64,000 nt of DNA. Origin: Ligula intestinalis. Lineage: Eukaryota; Platyhelminthes; Cestoda; Diphyllobothriidea; Diphyllobothriidae. The DNA lies in the NCBI GenBank assembly GCA_036362985.1, contig JAYGXS010000005.1:45885041-45949040 (forward strand). The letters run 5' to 3'. This document shows positions 21,951 to 31,440 of this stretch, piece after piece. The notes under the pieces are model-generated. The model was not told the DNA's origin and did no database searches. It was given only the letters and a program-made list of their open reading frames with translations. The position numbers were made by a program, and so were the translations under genes. Numbering within the stretch: position 1 is the stretch's first letter; the number at the start of each line of letters is the position of its first letter.

Positions 21951-24169
21951 TATCCTAGTTCTTCTCTACCCAATCATTTTGAAAAGGATAAAGTCCTTTC
22001 CCAAACGGGAATCCAATTAACTCCACCCATACAGGGCGCTTCCATGCACAAAATTATTCCATTTAAGTTGCTGCAATGAGCGTATTCATTGCTAGCCCAG
22101 GGTCTTTATACAGTATGGCGAGTCCTGCATGCAACTTTCATGACGAAATTTAACTTGGTAAGTTAGCATATAGTTGGCCAGATTATTTTGATCAACTGAG
22201 TGCATTTATCAATCAGAAACGCTTTATTTCGGAAAATTGCCCTCCTAGTCAAGGTTATGGAGCGAAATCGGCACTAATTTAGGGTAAATCATGGGTAAGT
22301 TAACATTGAAGAAATTTCATATGCTATAAGGTACGACAGAACCAAACTTTTTTATTAATATGCATTGTGCTATGGAAGAACTACAAAATCGGTATAAAAG
22401 GGAAAAAATATCCCTTCCAGAACTGGAAAAATTTGTCCGGAATTGATCACCTGCAAATCAAGCCAAGTTTAAGGACATGCGTTTATTTTCAGAAACAAGA
22501 AACAATTTAAGTTTTATAAATTATGTTTAGCTAACTTGTAAATATTATTTCGCACAAAATGCAGTAACAAAAAGTTTTCGTCGCATTTGTTTAACCGCAC
22601 CGCTCTACTTGGTGAATAGGCAAAGTGTCCGCATATATTACCGCGAAGGTAATGTAAAGCCGACCTCCTTAAATGTAAGTCATGTAGAAATATACTTTTT
22701 GTAAACTATACGTTTCGCTTATACGTTGTTTAGAAACGGAACAGACGCAAGAATAATTATTTCAAAATGACCATATATAGCGAATGGTTTTGCATTCGCA
22801 GTCGTATAAAGTATCCTGGAATTAATCCAGTATTGTGTAAAATAATCCATAATAATGAGAAAAGTAAGTTCTTTCATTTCCAGTCCAATTGAATCGTTCA
22901 TCTTCAAGTAAGTTGAAAAAAACTGTCATAAGTCTGTACTTTCCTTCTGACATTACCTCAGAAAAAGGTAATATACACAGACACTGGTCAGATGAATGCC
23001 CAATTAAAGCTCTTTTTAAAGAGGTAACCTAGTACAGAACGTTTTTTTTATTAACCTTCGGAATAACAATATGATAATTCTGTTGTGGACATTATTTATT
23101 GTCGATGATGTGGTTTGCTGTTTTGAGGCATTTCTAAATATGATCCATATGGCCATCTTCATAAGAACTAATATCGAAAACATTTTTTCTGTAAACGCTC
23201 TTTTTGTACATCTTATTTTAAAGATGAATGAACAAATGAAGACACCGAAAACGCTGGAAATTATACAAGACTTTACTGGACGATATTGAATGAATAGTTA
23301 TCCACTTATGACAATATGCATAAAAATTTTGACTAAAGAGAAGTTCTTTTTATATTAAGAAAGGCGTTGCTTTAATTTTTCAACTTAACAACTTATTTAA
23401 ATTTATTGTTCTAATTTATAGCTATTTTTCACGTCTCCGAATCTTGGGGATTATCGCGAAATTTTTTGTTTCTTATCAAACACTTATTACTTCTTATAGG
23501 TCTTTTAAGTTTTACATTTGCATAACGTTGTTCAATATTATTTCTGAGTTTTTATAAATGCTTTCACGCCGGCATGCGAGCAATGATCAGAGTTTTACAA
23601 ACGTATTCATGTTGCATACAGAACTCGCCATACTGTCTATATAAAATATTTATTGCGCAAACGGTTCTTCTAGAACCTCTACAGAGTGGACACTGAGAAA
23701 ACCGACAACTTGGACATCCACGGGAGGGGGACGGCCGTTGGCACGTGTAACGGGGCAGCGTGAAGTTCTACGGGAACACTATTTTGTGGGCAGTTTGATC
23801 GTTTGCGTGCTGACTGGTAAGCCATTAAAGTACGCAGGGCAAAAGGTGGTTTGGACGTTCGATAGGAACGCACAGGAGCGGTCACTGGACATAAAACCGC
23901 CTCGCAGGTGCTCGGCGTGTATGGTTTTAATTGCTTTTGCGGTGTGCGACGCTCACCGACGCTAACTGACCGAGAGAGAGGGAGTCCTAAAACGCACTTT
24001 TATGCCAGTCAAGGAGGCGAGATCTATTTTAACCCCACGCACGCATTCGTTCTATCTACTAGGAGAAATCAATCAGCTATAAGGAGAGCAATTTATTCGT
24101 TACACAGGGCAGGTTGTTGTGAGCTGGCTTCGCGGCTGAACAAAGTGTCTGTTCGGTAGCCTGCGAGCA
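21951..24169. other. AT-rich block, no gene recognised
   Basis: From about 22080 to 23660 the sequence is conspicuously AT-rich compared with its surroundings. It holds no recognised exon, tRNA or repeat. The ORF at 23071-23289 lacks supporting motifs. Composition returns to the window average near 23680. Confidence 0.4.
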
Positions 24170-24420
24170 GCGTTGTATCGCCTGCCTGCGTACTTGTGCA
24201 TGTTTGTACTGTCTCCACTAGACGGGCCGCGTGTTAGATGTGTTGGATCAACACGGAGGAGAGATTAGGGTACGGCAGTTGCGTTATTCGATAACAAATG
24301 TCGAATTTGCAGGCGTGTGGTGACACGCATGGGGGCGGCTTTGGCCGCGCCAGCTGCCTGCTACCGATCCCACATCTGGGCCTCTTGACTGTGTCTTGAC
24401 ACCTAGCCCATATGGGTGAG
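24170..24420 (+). repeat. interspersed repeat Z, copy 1
   Basis: Matches 34795-35045: GCGTACTTGTGCATGTT, GGATCAACACGGAGG, AGATTAGGGTA, GCGTTATTCG, GGTGACAC, and an identical GC-rich block around GGGCGGCTTTGGCCGCGCC. No protein coding is apparent. Confidence 0.6.
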
Positions 24421-24799
24421 GGAAGATAGAGTGTGGTAGATGCTACGAAAGTCTGTAGTGGCCGTGTCTATCCGATGCCCTCCTAACTTTTGACGCCACA
24501 GACAATGTCACTCAGAGCATAGGACCTCCCGCAAAAACAGTTTTCCCGCGTGCCTCGAAGCATGCGCAAGCGGACGGGCGACCGCCACGCCTACCAGATG
24601 CGCACCCAAACACACGCACCATGTTTCCCCCATTCTTGCCGCAACCCACAGTGGCTTGACCTCAGTCCGTCAAATGAGATTCCCGCTTTAGTAGACTGAC
24701 CTCATTTAGAAGGCTTGCCTCACTCCGTGGGAGAAAGACGACAATACCGTGTCTACCTCCAAGCATCACTCTGGAACCGACCGGACTAGGGAACGGATG

Positions 24800-24970
24800 C
24801 ACTACTCCGCGAGTCAAAACTCTTTCCATCTATTCTTCTATCCCTCTACAGAATGCACTATTGTTAACAATCTGGATTTTTTAGCGTCTTCACTCTTCAT
24901 CTAAATGAACAATGATCCTGGAAGATCGCAGTCTTAAGGGTTTAAGCTTCCTCGCCTTAACACCTGTCGA
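24800..24970 (+). repeat. interspersed repeat X, partial
   Basis: CTCTACAGAATGCACTATTG and CCTGGAAGATCGCAGTCTTA followed by AGGGTTTAAGC match the 3' part of repeat X. Confidence 0.5.
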
Positions 24971-25254
24971 TAAGTCTACTATCACTTAAAAGTAATTCAC
25001 GCGCAGGTCACCATTCCTGTTGTGGAGCATGAGGTCAAATTGTCGGATGGTTGTGTCAGGACGGGAGCCCGGATTTTGAGAGCGTGCTTGGTTAAGCCTA
25101 GGGCTGCGTTCAGAGCGTATGATAACGCATCCACTCGGAATTAAGCGCTACGAAAGCTCGGAGAGCTGCCGAGCTTTGGAGGTGTGCCTGCTGGTTAGCA
25201 AGCTCGTCGTGGGCCTAGGCGAAAGCACACTAAAGTGGCTACTAAACAAGGCTT

Positions 25255-25985
25255 TCAGAGAGAAGAAGACGACTCGATCGCTGGGAAGATACGTTTATTC
25301 GTTTGAATTTTCGAGATCCATCGCGGATCCGTCGCGGATTCGTCATCAACGGTATGAATCAGGTTGCAGTAGTAGATACGGGTAGCGTATGCACAGGAGT
25401 TTGCAGCATTTATAAGATACAGTCATTACTGCAAACATACAACAACAATTAACGCTAATTGCCTTATTGCGTGTCAGTATTTTGTTGAACAGCCTAAGGG
25501 TTCTGACCTGCTGAACTTTCACCACTCGTGGTGGGCTCGGGCGTGATGATGGCTCGGCCACCTGGCCATCCGTTGTTGGCATAGGATGAGGCGGTGGCCC
25601 GTCCGTTCCCCAAGTGGCGACTTGCTTTGGCCAAATTGAATCTCAGCATCGAATATAGATTGGGCAAATCGTTGCACTTGTTTATGGATTGGGGGCCCGT
25701 GAACAATGACTGAAGTCATTTTCGGCTCACCCGATTGTCACCACTTGCGAGAATTTCGGCCTCAGCAACTTTTAACGTGTGGCCGGGTCTCGTCAAGTGA
25801 GCCGAAATTGGAGAATTGACATCATTTCGCCGCACTGCTCCCGCGTGTTTGGCAGTTCGCGTCTTGAGAAGTCTGCCAGTTTCTTCGGCAAAGTTGCTCA
25901 GCTCGCAACTACACCAGGTCCTATAGATGACTCCAGATGTTTCTTGCCGTGGTAGTGAGTCTTTCGGCTTCATTATCTGACGCCT
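25255..25985 (-). mobile_element. Penelope-like element, 5'-truncated copy (left arm of an inverted pair)
   Basis: The - strand frame 25716-25973 encodes GVIYRTWCSCELSNFAEETG then RLLKTRTAKHAGAVRR, a GIY-YIG nuclease domain in which the YIG tyrosine is replaced (NFAE instead of NYVG). Downstream come RPGHTLKVAEAEIL and NRVSRK, which in relatives continues as LLESWFTGPQSINKCNDLPN, found here in another frame after a frameshift near 25716. The 3' end carries TCGAAA and AATAAACGTATC then CCCAGCGATCGAGTCGTC. It has a short extra duplication inside the terminal hairpin (near 25320-25340). The copy is dead. Confidence 0.75.
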
Positions 25986-26069
25986 TCTGGTTGTCTCCGG
26001 CCTATATGCGATTCAAACTCCGAGTGGTGCGAGAAGATGGCCGATAGCCACCAAGACGTTTTTGGCGGA

Positions 26070-26440
26070 CAGGCCACCGCCTCATCCTATGCCAACAACG
26101 GAGGGCCAGATGGCCGAGCCATCATCACGCCCGAGCCCACCACGAGTGATGAAAGTTCAGCAGGTCAGAACCCTTAGGCTGTTCAACAAAATACTGACAC
26201 GCAATAAGGCAATTAGCGTTAATTTTCGTTGCATGTTTGCAGTAATGACTGTATCTTATAAATGCTGCACACTCCTGTGCATACGCTACCCGTATCTGCT
26301 ACTGCGATCTGACTCAGGTTTCTGACGATGAATCCACGACAGATGTCGAAACGTCAGGCGAATAAACGTATTGTTCCAGCGATCGAGTCGTCTTCTTTTT
26401 AATTAATTCCTGGGACTCGCATATTCGCTTGTATTGGCAA
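26070..26440 (+). mobile_element. Penelope-like element 3' fragment (right arm of an inverted pair)
   Basis: This + strand copy repeats, in inverse orientation, the 3' 330 bp of the copy at 25255-25985: CTCATCCTATGCCAACAAC, GAGCCCACCACGAG, AGGTCAGAACCCTTAGGCTG, and the terminal TCGAAACGTCAGGCGAATAA then AGCGATCGAGTCGTCTTC. It extends to TCCTGGGACTCGCATATTCG, which is shared with other copies. Only about 90 bp separate the two arms. Confidence 0.75.
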
Positions 26441-26576
26441 GGCTTTCAGTATTTATGGAAAGGCGACAGTTTAGGCTTTAGTATTTTGTTAAATTCCCAA
26501 TTATTATTTCAGTACTTTGACCTGTCCTGTCGTTCCATCGGCCTCCAGCTACGTCAGCTCTAGCAGCTTGATTCAA

Positions 26577-26588
26577 GGCCGAGCCTGT
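26577..26588. repeat. 12-bp target-site duplication, left
   Basis: GGCCGAGCCTGT is repeated exactly at 30118-30129 and brackets the full-length element. The last bases overlap the element's GT-rich terminus, so the boundary is uncertain by a few bases. Confidence 0.85.
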
Positions 26589-29500
26589 GTGTGTGTGTCG
26601 TAGCCCATAGTTGGATCAGGAATCCCCGCCGGAATCCAAACTGGGAGTAGTTGGGAGACGGAGAAAAGCCGTGACCTCGACCGGCTTGAGCCACAGGTCC
26701 GTGGGAGTGAGGAGGGTGCCTGGCCGAGAACTGCAGGCGAACAGATGACGGCAGTCATGCGGCGAGACGCCGCAGTCGGGACAGCAGTCGGGTATGGATG
26801 GGTCGAGCCGGTGCTGGTACTGCCGAAGGAGCATACAGTAGCCACTGCGTAGCTGCGCCAGAGTACAGCGAGTAACCCTCGGGAGATGTCGTTCCGAGGC
26901 CGCGATCGGAGGCGGATAGCCACCCAAAAGGACCGGGGGACGGTAACCTCGTTTCTCCTCGACAACGACTCTCTGGTGGAGACGCTGGAAGCCTGTCTTG
27001 GTGGCAGAGCTATCAACAGGTAGATCCGCGAGAGACGAGGCAACAGCTTCCTTGTGGAGTGCTCGAATAGACGGCCGGACGTTGCGGCAGGGCTCGGGAG
27101 CGGTGCAACGGTGATGATTGGGATGGCTGGGTTGCGAACAACTCCACCAGAACTGCTGGCTAAGGAGAGTGTTGTGATTGGCGACCGGTAGAACAGAAGC
27201 CTCCGCATGAAGATGATCTATAGGCGACATTTTATAGCAACCCGTGATCGTGCGGAGGGCAGCGTTTTGGGCTGACTGGAGGCGGCGGAGGCTGGAAGAG
27301 CTCATCGTAGGAGACCAGATTGATGCCGCATAAGTGAGGTGCGGCTTGGCCAGCGCCTTGAAAGCAGTCGACAGAGTCTCTTTCGCACAGCCCCAGGATG
27401 TGCCTGCTAGAGCCTTGAGGACCTTGGTGCAGCGGCTTACTTTGCTTGCGGTCTCCCTGGCATGGTCTGCGAACGTGAAGAGCGGATCAAAACGCACACC
27501 AAGGAGTTTGGGCTTGCGGACGAGCGGTAAGGACGCCCCATTGACGGTGATGACCGGGTGACGATTGAACTCCTTCGGATCAAGCGTAAAGACAGTTACG
27601 GACGACTTGGCTGCCGAGATCGTCATTCCGCGCTGGGTGAGGAAGTTTTCGACAACAGGCATGAACTCCGTGAGGAGCTGTGCAGCCTGATCGATGTCAT
27701 GGTGCCGGCAGAAGAACGTAATATCGTCCGCATAGGATATCACTTGCACAGGTGCCCGGGGGAGTGGGAGCTCTCGCATGTAGATGTTAAAGAGCGTCGG
27801 GCTGAGCACAGAGCCTTGAGGGACGCTACAGGACTGCTTACGGGGCTTGGAGAGAGCGCCCCGGAAGAGGACACGATCGTGACGGCCACGGATGTAAGCC
27901 GCCAACCATCGGACCAGGCCAGTCGGGACGTTCAACGAGACCAAGTCCTGCAGGAGCTGATCGTGGCGGACGCAGTCAAAGGCTCGTGACAGGTCAATTG
28001 AGACTGCCACGGTCCGCGAAGCGGGCTTCTGTTGATTGAAGCCCTCGAGGATAGCGTCGCTGAGCTCGAAAAGCGCCGTTGTAGTTCCACGACCCGATCG
28101 GAAACCATGTTGGTGGCAAGATAGTTCCGCCACAGACGTCAGAATTGGGTGGATGAGCCGTTCCAGGATCTTCGCCAATGGACTGAGGAGGGCAATTGGA
28201 CGATAAGAGGTCGCTAGGCAGGGGTCCTTACCCGCTTTGACCAGAGGGATGATGATCGACTGGCGCCAGCAATCAGGGATGATTGAAGTTCCCAGTGAAA
28301 GGTTGAAGAGGGCGGCAAGGTAGGCAGCCACCTTCGGGCCGATGTGGCGCACATGGATAGGCGCCAGACCATCTGGTCCTAAGGCTTTCGAAGCTCTCAT
28401 TTTCTTGACGGCGGTGAGGATGGCATCAGCCGAAAAGGAAATATCTGGGGGCGGGGCTTTATGGAGGAGGCGAAGAAGGGGGCGTTGGCTTTTGGGACTG
28501 GGCGCCGAGCGGGGTGAGAACAGCTTGTTCATCTTCGCGGCGATCTTACCGTTGTTGGAAATGAACTTACCGTCCCCAAAGCTAATAGACTGGTTTGATG
28601 TATCAGCCCGGGGTTTGGTCAGGTTGCGTAAAAGCTTCCAAGTGGCAGCTGAGTTGCCGCTGAAATTACAATCTGAAACTAGTTCATGCCAGCGTTGGCG
28701 TTTGCCATCGTTGATAGTCTTAGTGATTAAGCCATTCAGTTCGCCAACGCGCGGGTCACTGGCATCACGCGCTCGTATTTCGTCTCTCTCTCGTTCCAGG
28801 CGGGAGGCTTCGGGCGGATAGTTAGGACGAAGAAAGGGAATGCGGCCGTTAGGGATGTGGTGACTTGCTGCTGCCAGGAGTAGTCGACGAAGGGCTCGCT
28901 CCGCCATGTGGACACAGGTGGGAGGCGGTAAGCCATCGATCTCGGCTTCGCATTCGGTCGTGAACGCTGCCCAATTGGCTTTCTTGAAATTAATGAAGTG
29001 CCGGTTGGGGGCCTTGATACGCTCGGCGGCGGTGGCCAATTCGAGCACAATGGGGAGGTGGTCGCTACCCAGGCTGATTTCCGTCTTCCACATGGTGGAG
29101 GCTACCAGACTGAGACTGGCGAGGGAAACATCGGGCGAGCTGGAGGCGCCGTTGGTCGGGAGCCGCGTTTGGCTGTTCTCGTTGAGAACGGCAAAGGGGG
29201 CGTGTTCTATTTCATCAGCCAGAGCTTCTCCACGGGAGTCGGCTGCCAAGTTAGAGCACCATAGGTCATGGTGGGCGTTGAAGTCACCTAGCACCAGACT
29301 GTCTCCAGAAGGTAAGTAGGGAGCGATAGAGGCGGTGAAACCGGGAGAACAACTGGAAGTTGGAGGAATGTACACGTTCACGACGGTTAGCGGCGCCGGG
29401 CCAATGTCAAGGGAAATCGCCAGTACTTCCGTGGGATCGGCTCCAAGCAGGGGAAGCTGGTGATGGGCAATGGATTTGTCCACCAGGAAGGCCAAACCTC

Positions 29501-30117
29501 CGCCTTTGTTGCGGCCGCGGTCGCGACGGACAATCGTGTAATCGGCACAGGAAGGGACCTTAGTGGAGTTAGACCACTTTGTCTCTTGGATAGCCGCCAC
29601 AGCTATGCTGTGCGAGCGCATGAAGGCCAGGAGCTGGTCAAGCTTCCCAAGGAGGCCGTTGGCGTTGAATTGTAAGATCTTAAGACCAGGTGGTGAGGCA
29701 AGGTCGGAGACCAGAAAATTTGGGTTCAGGACTGGACAGGCTGGAGGCATGGAGATCGGTGGGGGCACGGGACAGCTGGGACACGCGAAGGCGGGCGACC
29801 AATCGGCAGCCGTGGCGAGGCCACTGCAGCGGAGATGGCACCAGCCATTGCAGGAGCCGCAACGTACAGACCAGTCGCGGCGGCCCAGACGGACTCGGCA
29901 GGACGAGCAGTACCAGAGAGGTCCAGGGTTGGCCTCGATTCCGGCGGCGAGGAGGAGGAGTCGGAGCAGCGTGGCCGGGAGGGGCTGTTCCGTCATCAAA
30001 AACACGGATTGGGCGGAGGGGAGAGTTTATCCAACGTAGGGAGATGGGTGTAGCAGACCTTGGCCGCCGGGAGGGCGGGTGGGAACGCGGTTCGTAGACG
30101 CGTCTGCTGTGGTTCCC
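26589..30117 (-). mobile_element. full-length APE-type non-LTR retrotransposon with target-site duplication
   Basis: A 3.53-kb element bounded by a perfect 12-bp direct repeat GGCCGAGCCTGT (26577-26588 and 30118-30129). On the - strand it has a roughly 121-bp 5' leader, one uninterrupted ORF (29996 to 26616) and a very short 3' end terminating in GTCGTAGCCC read as GGGCTACGACACACACAC, a CA-rich tail that is also the 3' end of the truncated copy at 2286-3519. A single ORF with APE, RT and a Cys/His tail suits the CR1/Jockey-like part of the non-LTR elements. The exact clade needs phylogeny. It is inserted beside a Penelope-like fragment (30200-30790). Confidence 0.88.
26616..29996 (-). CDS. 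retrotransposon polyprotein: 2A-like leader, PHD-like finger, APE endonuclease, reverse transcriptase
   Basis: The first ATG is at 29996, giving 1126 residues. The open frame extends three codons further to a GTG, and an in-frame TAA lies just upstream. Residues 1-26 are a Leu-rich leader ending GIEANPGP, a 2A-like motif predicting a Gly25/Pro26 break. Residues 30-75 hold a C4HC3 pattern (C30, C33, C46, C49, H54, C57, C72, C75) as in PHD fingers. The APE endonuclease occupies about 103-323 with IQETKW (137), LGDFNAH (about 236) and SDH (311-313). The RT spans about 530-830 with SIDLSRAFD (666), PQGS (726) and YADD (755). The tail has CPDCGVSPHDCRHLFAC. All catalytic residues expected for APE and RT are present, with no stop or frameshift, so it may encode active proteins for target-primed reverse transcription. 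Confidence 0.9.
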   Translation of the reverse strand: MTEQPLPATLLRLLLLAAGIEANPGPLWYCSSCRVRLGRRDWSVRCGSCNGWCHLRCSGLATAADWSPAFACPSCPVPPPISMPPACPVLNPNFLVSDLASPPGLKILQFNANGLLGKLDQLLAFMRSHSIAVAAIQETKWSNSTKVPSCADYTIVRRDRGRNKGGGLAFLVDKSIAHHQLPLLGADPTEVLAISLDIGPAPLTVVNVYIPPTSSCSPGFTASIAPYLPSGDSLVLGDFNAHHDLWCSNLAADSRGEALADEIEHAPFAVLNENSQTRLPTNGASSSPDVSLASLSLVASTMWKTEISLGSDHLPIVLELATAAERIKAPNRHFINFKKANWAAFTTECEAEIDGLPPPTCVHMAERALRRLLLAAASHHIPNGRIPFLRPNYPPEASRLERERDEIRARDASDPRVGELNGLITKTINDGKRQRWHELVSDCNFSGNSAATWKLLRNLTKPRADTSNQSISFGDGKFISNNGKIAAKMNKLFSPRSAPSPKSQRPLLRLLHKAPPPDISFSADAILTAVKKMRASKALGPDGLAPIHVRHIGPKVAAYLAALFNLSLGTSIIPDCWRQSIIIPLVKAGKDPCLATSYRPIALLSPLAKILERLIHPILTSVAELSCHQHGFRSGRGTTTALFELSDAILEGFNQQKPASRTVAVSIDLSRAFDCVRHDQLLQDLVSLNVPTGLVRWLAAYIRGRHDRVLFRGALSKPRKQSCSVPQGSVLSPTLFNIYMRELPLPRAPVQVISYADDITFFCRHHDIDQAAQLLTEFMPVVENFLTQRGMTISAAKSSVTVFTLDPKEFNRHPVITVNGASLPLVRKPKLLGVRFDPLFTFADHARETASKVSRCTKVLKALAGTSWGCAKETLSTAFKALAKPHLTYAASIWSPTMSSSSLRRLQSAQNAALRTITGCYKMSPIDHLHAEASVLPVANHNTLLSQQFWWSCSQPSHPNHHRCTAPEPCRNVRPSIRALHKEAVASSLADLPVDSSATKTGFQRLHQRVVVEEKRGYRPPVLLGGYPPPIAASERHLPRVTRCTLAQLRSGYCMLLRQYQHRLDPSIPDCCPDCGVSPHDCRHLFACSSRPGTLLTPTDLWLKPVEVTAFLRLPTTPSLDSGGDS

Positions 30118-30129
30118 GGCCGAGCCTGT
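30118..30129. repeat. 12-bp target-site duplication, right
   Basis: Exact copy of 26577-26588, next to the 5' end of the element. Confidence 0.85.
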
Positions 30130-30199
30130 AGGATGGCCTGCTGACGATCGCCACCAGAATTGCCTTCACAACACGATCTACCAGAGGGCGTATTGCCGA

Positions 30200-30790
30200 T
30201 AGAAGCAAAAAAGAGAGTTCCAGGAAGCAAGTCAGAAGAAGAAGATATGTTCGCTGAGATAAACGGTTTGTCGGTTTGACTTTTTGGATTCACATTCGAA
30301 CCCACCATGAGAGAACGTCGCAAATAGAGGTTGGAGAGACACATGGTGTGCAGTATTTACACCGACGTGGTCACCATGCGATTACATGCGTACTATAATT
30401 AGCAGTCTCTGCGATCACTGCTGAGGCGGTCGTAACTGACGCGAGGATGGCTTGTCAATCTGACTCCGAGCCGCTATTGTCTCGATTTCATCCTCCGAGT
30501 TGGATGTTGGCGTAACCATCACTCGGCAGTTTAATTCGCTGGCACTGGAAGCGGTGGTTGCGCATGCCCTTGCCACCACCCTGCCGATTCTCCTGCTCAG
30601 GCAAAGTACCAGCGCAAAGGATCTGGGAGCGCGATGTCGTACCGCTGGTTAAAAGATTGCGTGCTTGAAAAAACTGACTCGAGCAGCTCGCGGCTCATGC
30701 GGTTGTCAGCCCTTGGTAGGAGTTGGCTTTCGTGTAACGTGAAAATATGGCCGGGTCTGGTCGAATGAGCCGCAACGCGGACGGTTAGTG
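30200..30790 (-). mobile_element. Penelope-like element, degenerate 5'-truncated copy
   Basis: It aligns in order with 35050-35700: GCGTACTATAATT, GATGGCT, TCTCCTGCTCAGG, GAGCAGCTCGCGGCTCATGC and GGTTGTCAGCCCTTG. The 30210-30240 end has GAGTTCCAGGAAGCAAGTCA then GAAGAAGAAG, the conserved outer 3' border. No long frame survives. Confidence 0.6.
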
Positions 30791-31109
30791 TACGTACAGA
30801 TTTCTAAAAATTCATCTGGCTCGATACTGCAGCCAGCTTTTCGGCCCTCGCACACAAAGAAGGAGTCTTACTGATAGCGTGGACACCTTCTTGATTCAGT
30901 TTTGGGGGAGGAGTCGAGTTTGATGTAGTCCTTACAAACAGTCGGAGCATCACTTTTCGGAAGGTCAAAATAAAGCCACTGAGACAATCGCTTCAACCAG
31001 CAAGAGGGAGCCGGGGTTCAGTCTGAGGCAGGCTCTGAGTAAACCTCAGTGGCTAACGCAGAGGTCAACAAGAAAGAAAGTCTATGGCACAAGTATCGTG
31101 ACCCTAATC
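30791..31109. other. no gene recognised
   Basis: Unassigned sequence between a Penelope-like fragment and repeat X. Confidence 0.4.
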
Positions 31110-31440
31110 CGCGCGAATGTTTGCGTTGCACGGCTGCTAGCAAGTGCGCACGCACTAGTGACTGCTTATCCTGGTCTGACCAATCCCCTCCCCTGAGGCT
31201 GACTCATTCAATGATCGCATTGATGACTGCTCTTTTCGCACACCTTGGACGCGGCCCCTTTTTGGCAGACGTAGGTTCATCCGGCCGCCAACTCTCTCCT
31301 ACATATTCTCCACTGCCTTCTATAGAGAATAAACTATATCTCACATCTGGCATCTCACTTACTCTCTTCCTCCCCTTCGGAAACGGGCCTGAAGATTGCA
31401 GTGGCAAGGATGTTTCCTATTAACCTCACCCACTGCAATA
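31110..31440 (+). repeat. interspersed repeat X
   Basis: Contains CGGCTGCTAGCAAGTGCGCA, AGAGAATAAACTATATCTCA, CATCTGGCATCTCACTTACT and CGGGCCTGAAGATTGCAGTG. It is the clearest example of the AATAAACTAT signal about 100 bp before the repeat end. Confidence 0.6.

Noticed and set aside
26573..27208. 211-codon - strand ORF overlapping the retrotransposon tail
   Set aside because: It is another frame of the intact element's C-terminal coding region. The same shadow appears at 3070-3597 for the truncated copy.
26616..30005. retrotransposon start at 30005 (three codons further upstream)
   Set aside because: The codon at 30005 is GTG. The first ATG in this frame is at 29996, so I used that.
29563..30039. 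158-codon + strand ORF and neighbours at 27558-29319
   Set aside because: They are antisense shadows of the 1126-codon retrotransposon ORF, with no motifs of their own.
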